Assembly (NCBI GenBank): GCA_907163375.1 | Contig: CAJQUW010003636.1 | Coordinates: 539,027 to 603,026 of the forward strand | Direction of reading: 5' to 3' | Origin: Prostheceraeus crozeri | Lineage: Eukaryota > Platyhelminthes > Polycladida > Euryleptidae | Length of the DNA: 64,000 bases | In this document: one piece after another, positions 58,660 to 64,000 of the stretch | Numbering within the stretch: the first letter of the stretch is position 1 | Layout: each line of letters starts with the position of its first letter | Translations under genes and position numbers: made by a program | The notes under the pieces: generated by a model | The model's database searches: none | What the model was told of the DNA's origin: nothing | Seen by the model: the letters and a program-made list of their open reading frames with translations, nothing else

Positions 58660-59214
58660 ATGAGTGAGGTTCCAGAGTGTGAGGTTCCAGAGTGTGAGGT
58701 ACGTTATCCAATACGTCATTGGAAAGGTAAATTTTGGCAATATCACCGTACCATTCCATTATTTCATGGAGACAAGATAATTTCAGAGACGAAGAACTGT
58801 GTAGTGATATCACGCCGTAAGATAGAATTGGAAAATGAAATAATTCCAACGTATATTGACACATTCTATTTTGAAGTAACACCGACATATCAGCATCCAA
58901 TTACAACAACGGTGGAGAAACCGAAAGACTGTCTTTATTTTGAACGTGATTACATTCCAATGTATGAAGGAGATGTAGTTATATCATGGAATCCTACAGA
59001 AACATGTATTCGACGTTCTCCAGGTAGAAAGCGTGAAGATGGAGGAGGTTTGGCACGGGCTATGTATATAGTATATCAACATACTCCAGAAGTGTATAAA
59101 CGACCGAAATTGACACGACGATTTCGTTTGGATATTGAGAAGAAGGTGTGGGTTCAGATTCTTCATACTGATACATTGACTGACATTGAATGGACGGGTG
59201 GACAAACGAGGTGA
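58660..59214 (+). CDS. Unknown 184-residue protein with TATA promoter
   Basis: Starts MSEVPECEVPECEVRYPIRH, where VPECE is a 15-bp tandem duplication. It continues as a beta-rich, Tyr/Trp-rich domain (HWKGKFWQYHRTIPLFHG, ISRRKIELENEIIPTYIDTF, DVVISWNPTETCIRRSPGRK) and ends IEWTGGQTR. There is no signal peptide, membrane segment or recognised family. The full-length intact frame, first ATG after the TATA and no intron point to a compact single-exon gene. The next gene's promoter begins within about 55 bp of the stop. Confidence 0.65.
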   Translation: MSEVPECEVPECEVRYPIRHWKGKFWQYHRTIPLFHGDKIISETKNCVVISRRKIELENEIIPTYIDTFYFEVTPTYQHPITTTVEKPKDCLYFERDYIPMYEGDVVISWNPTETCIRRSPGRKREDGGGLARAMYIVYQHTPEVYKRPKLTRRFRLDIEKKVWVQILHTDTLTDIEWTGGQTR

Positions 59215-59218
59215 TTTC

Positions 59219-59274
59219 AGGGTCCCTGAAGGGGACCCATGAAGGGATCGGGTCCTTTGAGAGATGTATATAAG
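59219..59274 (+). promoter_or_regulatory. GGGTCC/GGACCC repeats and TATA box for the 59306 gene
   Basis: Three GGGTCC/GGGACC-type words (CAGGGTCCC, GGGGACCC, CGGGTCC) lie at 59219-59254, then TATATAAG at 59267-59274. Start near 59297. The same words recur before the next gene at 59513-59576. Confidence 0.6.
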
Positions 59275-59305
59275 AGTGGATGAAATGAGTGTCACAATCA
59301 TAATC

Positions 59306-59545
59306 ATGCTAGAAACAAGAGAAGAGTTGAGAGTAAGGCAGCGTGAGGAGATGAAGACCATCAAACAAATGATTGAAAGATATAAGAGGAGAGCCTATAA
59401 ATCGAAGAATCCAGAGAAGATCAGAGAGTGTGAGGACACATGCGACTTTGTGCTGAAAGCGACGATAGTGAGTCATCAACGACAATCAAATTATTGGAGA
59501 GATGGATTGTGGAAGGGACCCGATAGAGGACCCGATACCTTTTAG
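59306..59545 (+). CDS. Unknown 79-residue basic helical protein
   Basis: From the ATG at 59306: MLETREELRVRQREEMKTIK, MIERYKRRAYKSKNPEKIRE, C-terminal RDGLWKGPDRGPDTF. Long charged helices with two Cys (CEDTC) near the middle. An ATG at 59285 is in the same frame but lies before the expected start site. The end of the frame runs through GGACCC repeats that also serve the next promoter. No family recognised. Confidence 0.5.
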   Translation: MLETREELRVRQREEMKTIKQMIERYKRRAYKSKNPEKIRECEDTCDFVLKATIVSHQRQSNYWRDGLWKGPDRGPDTF

Positions 59546-59595
59546 AGGACCTGATACCTTTTAGAGGACCCGATCCACTAAAAACTGTATATAAA
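59513..59595 (+). promoter_or_regulatory. GGACCC repeats and TATA box for the 59643 gene
   Basis: AGGACCCGATACCTTTTAG recurs with variation (GGGACCCGAT, GGACCCGATA, GGACCTGATA, GGACCCGATC), followed by TATATAAA at 59588-59595. Start would be near 59618, with the ATG at 59643. Confidence 0.65.
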
Positions 59596-59642
59596 TGACT
59601 TTTGAAATCATTTACTTCATATTTTGACTTGAGCTAGTGAAC

Positions 59643-59972
59643 ATGCCCGACGTAACGATGATCCAACCTTTACGGATTCGCATTCCCGAAGTGTTAGTGC
59701 CAGAGAGCGACGAGGAAGACTGGCCAACTGATCTTCCGTCTGGATGGGGATCGTGGCCCGATTTGAGTGAATTGACTGATGAAGGACTTCCAGAGTTGGT
59801 GACGCCTACCCCGATGGACAATCTTCCTCCAAGGTTTTCACCAGACATTACACAGTTGGACAGATTTTTAAATTCACCATCTTCCAGTCGGACGAATTTT
59901 AGTGAAATGGCGGATGAAGAATGCTACATCAAAACGCAAATCAAAGAAGGAGAATTACTAGTCCTTTCCTAA
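59643..59972 (+). CDS. Unknown 109-residue acidic, proline-rich protein
   Basis: From the ATG at 59643: MPDVTMIQPLRIRIPEVLVP, ESDEEDWPTDLPSGWGSWPD, LTDEGLPELVTPTPMD, ending IKEGELLVLS. Its acidic, Trp- and Pro-rich make-up resembles transactivation regions, but no family is recognised. The leader from the TATA box is about 25 bases. The 3' end overlaps the next frame by 52 bp. Confidence 0.55.
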   Translation: MPDVTMIQPLRIRIPEVLVPESDEEDWPTDLPSGWGSWPDLSELTDEGLPELVTPTPMDNLPPRFSPDITQLDRFLNSPSSSRTNFSEMADEECYIKTQIKEGELLVLS

Positions 59973-60121
59973 CTCTACCCTATGACAATTCGCTTATGTG
60001 CTTTGAGTGTCGCAGACGTGATCTTATTAGATACATTTTACTTCTTCGTTGCCATCATATCATTTGTGTATTTTGTCGTGAAAAGCATCGATGTAATTCT
60101 TCATTTTGTAATATGTTATAG
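59921..60121 (+). CDS. Small RING-like zinc finger protein, 66 residues
   Basis: Metal-binding residues fit a RING finger in order: C27-x2-C30, 13 residues, C44-x-H46-x2-C49-x2-C52, then C58-x4-C63. The last pair is CxxxxC rather than CxxC. A hydrophobic run precedes C44 (YILLLRCHHIICVFC). RING fingers usually act as ubiquitin ligases, and they occur in cell genes and in large DNA viruses. The first ATG lies inside the preceding gene in another frame, so this may be an overlapping gene or a later exon. The fold is well supported, the start is not. Confidence 0.55.
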   Translation: MLHQNANQRRRITSPFLTLPYDNSLMCFECRRRDLIRYILLLRCHHIICVFCREKHRCNSSFCNML

Positions 60122-60173
60122 AACGCTTCCTTAGATGTGTAAATTTCCGTTTTAGGCTTCTATCATCATTTTT

Positions 60174-60704
60174 ATGGATTGTGAGGGTGAACCTGTACAG
60201 GAGCTCAGTGCTATTGCTATGAACAATTGGACATATCAGATTGTCAGTGTCTATCATCAACATGCCAACTGCGATCCCAATGTTGATCAATGGGCGAGAA
60301 AACACATTCATGGACTTAATCTGAAATATTTGCAAGACTATGGCTTTTCTTGTGAGAGTGCTCTTCTTATTGACTTTAAACGATGGTTAGCTGCTTTCAA
60401 TGTTATACGCATCTTTTGTAATAATCCTGGTAAGGAGAGGAAAGTATTTCCCAATCTAATCATTGATGATATTTTGCTCCCGCCTTGGGATAGTAGAGTG
60501 AATCAACATTATCATGAAGTCACGAAACGTTTTAAGGATTTGTGTGCTCCTATTTTGTCTGTTCGTTGTAGTAGCTACGTTCATAACCAATGCTTCTTTC
60601 CTCCTTACCTCAACACTGCCAAAGTCCTGTATGGTTATCATTGCTCTCTGTATGATAGTTACCAGCTGTATCTATTTTATCTCTTTCAAACCATTGATTT
60701 ATAA
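60174..60704 (+). CDS. DnaQ-like (DEDDh) 3'-5' exonuclease candidate, 176+ residues
   Basis: The first motif, D2-x-E4 (MDCEGEPVQELSAI), is followed by H46-G47 (KHIHGLNLKYLQDYG, like the HGI step of DnaQ nucleases), a second-motif region with Asn where Asp is usual (IRIFCNNPGKE, residues 80-88), and a last motif H156-x4-D161 (YHCSLYDSYQLYLFY). Length fits a single exonuclease domain. The strand before D2 (ASIIIF) lies upstream of the ATG in the same frame, just after an acceptor-like TTTTAG ending at 60155, so the true start may be in an earlier exon. Such enzymes trim DNA or RNA 3' ends. I recall similar unannotated proteins in aquatic invertebrates, but the origin, host or virus-like, is not known. 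Confidence 0.6.
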   Translation: MDCEGEPVQELSAIAMNNWTYQIVSVYHQHANCDPNVDQWARKHIHGLNLKYLQDYGFSCESALLIDFKRWLAAFNVIRIFCNNPGKERKVFPNLIIDDILLPPWDSRVNQHYHEVTKRFKDLCAPILSVRCSSYVHNQCFFPPYLNTAKVLYGYHCSLYDSYQLYLFYLFQTIDL

Positions 60705-60727
60705 TGCATGCTTGTTACCATTATTCA

Positions 60728-60733
60728 ATAAAT
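60728..60733 (+). terminator. Poly(A) signal after the exonuclease gene
   Basis: AATAAA 24 bases past the stop at 60704, before the second minisatellite. Confidence 0.5.
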
Positions 60734-60861
60734 GTTACTATGAGAAGAGTTGTTGTTTTCATGCAATGGATGGGTTAGATAAAGGGTGATCATATCTTTT
60801 TCAAAGGACTGTGGAACATTGATTTCCATGATGAGGATTATAACAGTTAGATTTGATGATG

Positions 60862-63560
60862 AATAAGATTTACTAGTTTGCAAGTTAGACTAAGCGTTCT
60901 ATTATTTGTAAATGAAAGATATAGTTTCAATAGTTTACACGTTAAAAATAAAGTTTCAATAGTGTGTATGTTAAGAATAAAGTTCTATCTGTTTGTATGT
61001 TAGAAATAAAATGAAGTTTCATCAGTTTACAAGTTAAGAATAAAGTTTTATCTGTTTGTATGTTAGAAATAAAACAAAGTTTCAACCGTTAACAAGTTAA
61101 AAATAAAGTTTCAATAGTTAACACGTTAAAAATAAAGTTTCAATAGTGTATATGTTAAGAATAAAGTTCTATCTGCTTCTATGTTAGAAATAAAAATGAA
61201 GGTTCACCAGTTTACAAGTTAAGAATAAAGTTTTATCTGTTTGTGTGTTAGACATAAAACAAAGTTTCAACCGTTAACAAGTTAAAAATAAAGTTTCAGA
61301 TTAAAATAAAGTTTCAATAGTGTGTATGATGGAAATAAAGTTTAAGCGCTTTGTGCGTTAAAAATAAAGTTTCAACATTGTGTACGTTAAGAATAAAGTT
61401 CTATCTGTTTATATGTTAGAAATAAAAATGAAGGTTCATCAGTTTACAAGTTAAGAATAAAGTTTTATCTGCTTGTATGTCAGAAATGAAATAAAGTTTC
61501 ACCAGTTTACAAGTTAACAATAAAGTTTTATCAGCTTGTATGTTAGAAATAAAATGAAGTTTCATCAGTTTACAAGTTAAGAATAAAGTTTTATCTGTTT
61601 GCATGTTAGAAATAGAATAAAGTTTCAACCGTTAACAAGTTAAAAATAAAGTTTCAAGAGTTTACAAGTTAGAAATAAAGTTTCAATAGTGTATATGTTA
61701 GAAATAAAGTTTTAGCTGTTTGTATATGAAAAACTAAGTTTCAAGAGTTTACAAGTTAAAAAATAAAGTTTCAATGGTGTATACGTTAGAAATAAAGTTT
61801 TAGCTGTTTGTATATCAAAATAAAGTTTCAAGAGTTTACAAGTTAGAAATAAAGTTTCAACAGTGTGCACGTTAAGAATAAAGTTTCAATAGTGTGTATG
61901 TTAAGAATAAAGTTCTATCTGTTTATATGTTAGAAATAAAAATGAAGGTTCATCAGTTTACAAGTTAAGAATAAAGTTTTATCTGTTTGTATGTTAGAAA
62001 TAAAATAAAGTTTCGACCGTTAACAAGTTAAAAATAAAGTTTCAGATTAAAATAAAGTTTCAATAGTGTGTATGATGGAAATAAAGTTTTAGCTGTTTGT
62101 ATATCAAAATAAAGTTTCAAGAGTTTACAAGTTAGAAATAAAGTTTCAACAGTGTGCACGTTAAGAATAAAGTTTCAATAGTGTGTATGTTAAGAATAAA
62201 GTTCTATCTGTTTATATGTTAGAAATAAAAATGAAGGTTCATCAGTTTACAAGTTAAGAATAAAGTTTTATCTGTTTGTATGTTAGAAATAAAATAAAGT
62301 TTCGACCGTTAACAAGTTAAAAATAAAGTTTCAGATTAAAATAAAGTTTCAATAGTGTGTATGATGGAAATAAAGTTTAAGCGCTTTGTGCGTCAGAAAT
62401 AAAGTTTCAACCGTTTACAAGTTAAAAATAAAGTTTCAACAGTGTGTACGTTAAGAATAAAGTTCTATCTGTTTATATGTTAGAAATAAAAATGAAGGTT
62501 CACCAGTTTGCAAGTTAAGAATAAAGTTTTATCTGCTTGCATGTCAGAAATGAAATAAAGTTTCACCAGTTTAAAAGTTAAGAATAAAGTTTCACCAGTT
62601 TAAAAGTTAAGAATAAAGTTCTATCTGTTTATATGTTAGAAATAAAATGAAGTTTCAATAGTGTATATGTTAAGAATAAAGTTCTATCTGTTTATATGTT
62701 AGAAATAAAATGAAGGTTCACCAGTTTACAAGTTAAGAATAAATTTTATCTGCTTGTATGTTAGAAATAAAATAAAGTTTCACCGATTTACAAGTTAAAA
62801 AATAAAGTTTCAATAGTTAACACGTTAAAAATAAAGTTTCAATAGTGTGTATGTTAAGAATAAAGTTCTATCTGTTTGTATATTAGAAAGAAAATGAAGG
62901 TTCACCAGTTTACAAGTTAATAATAAAGTTTTATCTGTTTGTATGTTAGAAATAAAACATAGTTTCAACCGTTGACAAGTTAAAAATAAAGTTTCAATAG
63001 TTTGCGAGTTAAAACTAATGTTTCAATAGTGCGTATGTTAAGAATAAAGTTTTATCTGTTTGTATGTTAGAAATAAAATGAAGCTTCGCCAGTTTACAAG
63101 TTTAGAATAAAGTTTTATCAGCTTGTATGTTAGAAATAAAATGAAGTTTCACCAGTTTACAAATTAAAAATAAAGTTTCAATAGTGTGTACGTTAGAAAT
63201 AAAGTTTCAACCGTTTACAAGTTAAAATAAAGTTTCAACAGTGTCTACGTTAGAAATAAAGTTTTATCTGTTTGTAAAGTTCGATCGTAGGATTTACTAG
63301 TTTGCAAGTTAGACTCAGCATTCTACTAGTTGTAAATGAAAATAACGTTTCAACAGTTTACAGATTAAAATAAAGTTTCAATAGTGTATATGATGGAAAT
63401 AAAGTTTAAGCGCTTTGTGCGTTAGAAATAAAGTTTCAGCCGTTGACAAGTTAAAAATAAAGTTTCAACAGTGTGTACGTTAGAAATAAAGTTTCAACAG
63501 TTTACAAGTTGAAAAATAAAGTTTCAACAGTGTGTACGTTAGAAATAAATGAAAGTAAGA
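60862..63560 (+). repeat. AATAAA-bearing minisatellite, second array
   Basis: The same family as 57333-57775, about 2.7 kb. It opens with the shared leader (CAAGTTAGACTAAGCGTTCT) and uses several unit types (AGAATAAAGTTCTATCTGTTT, AAAATAAAGTTTCAATAGTG, GTTAGAAATAAAATGAAGTT). Longer blocks repeat: 61790-62060 and 62090-62350 share the same order of units. The leader recurs near 63290, so there is a third, short cycle. Confidence 0.92.
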
Positions 63561-63778
63561 ACTTCATCGTATGAGTATTCAAAGCATGTTTTGTAAATCA
63601 AATGTGTGTAGTCCTGACATGATAGAATCGCGTTAGAAATAAAGTTTCAGCCGTTTACAAGTTAAAGATAAAGTTTCAACAGTGTGTACGTTAGAAATAA
63701 AGTTTTAGCTGTTTATATGTTAGAAACAAAATAAAGTTTCACAGTTTACAAGTTGAAAAATAAAGTTTCAACAGTGTG

Positions 63779-64000
63779 TACGTTAGAAATAAACGAAAGT
63801 AAGAACTTCATCGTATGAGTATTCAAAACATGTTTTGTAAATCAAATGTGTGTAGTCCTGACATGATAGAATCAAATGAACTTGACAAACGCGTTTGTCA
63901 AGCTTGATTCTATCATGTCAGGACTACACACATTTGATTTACAAAACATGTTTTGAATACTCATACGATGAAGTTCTTACTTTCGTTTATTTCTAACGTA
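63779..64000. repeat. Long palindrome cut by the window edge
   Basis: 63779-63876 and 63903-64000 are reverse complements over about 98 bp, around a 22-bp perfect palindrome (63881-63902) centred on AAACGCGTTT. The same arm occurs once more in direct orientation at 63537-63632. The right arm reaches the last base, so the fold probably continues. Confidence 0.92.

Noticed and set aside
57333-63560. Telomeric or centromeric satellite
   Set aside because: Units vary in length and type, are AT-rich with AATAAA, and are not a TTAGG-like telomere repeat; genes lie between the arrays.

Overview
The window is nuclear DNA from an animal, most likely an invertebrate. It has a spliced exon of a mitochondrial peptidase/complex III core-1 protein, GT-AG introns, TATA promoters, tRNA-derived SINEs, LINEs, Penelope-like elements, hAT and Tc1/mariner transposons, and large minisatellites. 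Nothing bacterial is visible. The species cannot be named from the sequence.

Layout. 1-14.4 kb is transposon-rich and gene-poor. It holds a degraded transposon with 12-bp ends (1425-3455), SINEs on both strands, LINE scraps, a short hAT deletion derivative with a clear 8-bp target duplication (7717-8643), a hAT-like MITE (9512-9684) and one host exon (8826-9201). 14.7-19.7 kb is a broken but nearly full-length LINE on the minus strand (zinc finger, AP endonuclease, reverse transcriptase, RNase H), with a ~484-bp element inserted in its RT.

19.9-34.3 kb is a ~14.4-kb tandem array of coiled-coil coding modules (84-bp in-frame units and ~188-bp out-of-frame units) attached to the 3' side of a small minus-strand gene (34.5-35.25 kb). 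The array contains a recent ~4.8-5.0 kb internal duplication. It looks like a coding gene whose repeats escaped into a satellite through an out-of-frame junction.

38-46 kb holds a mariner deletion derivative with 169-bp inverted ends and an R2-like LINE (PHD, SAP, RT, restriction-like endonuclease) interrupted by a Penelope-like element with an 11-bp target duplication. 50.4-52.5 kb is a second Penelope-like element folded into a 330-bp inverted repeat.

53.2-64 kb is the most distinctive part. A poly-C-punctuated tandem repeat leads to a TATA promoter and a spliced gene for a 364-residue protein with a Cys/His head and a coiled coil. Then comes a compact run of short plus-strand genes, several with their own TATA box 25-110 bp before the ATG, including a RING-like protein and a DnaQ-like exonuclease. 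Two minisatellite arrays whose units carry AATAAA bracket this run, and the window ends inside a long palindrome. The density and promoter style suggest a virus-like or large mobile-element origin, but no capsid or polymerase gene was recognised, so this remains open.
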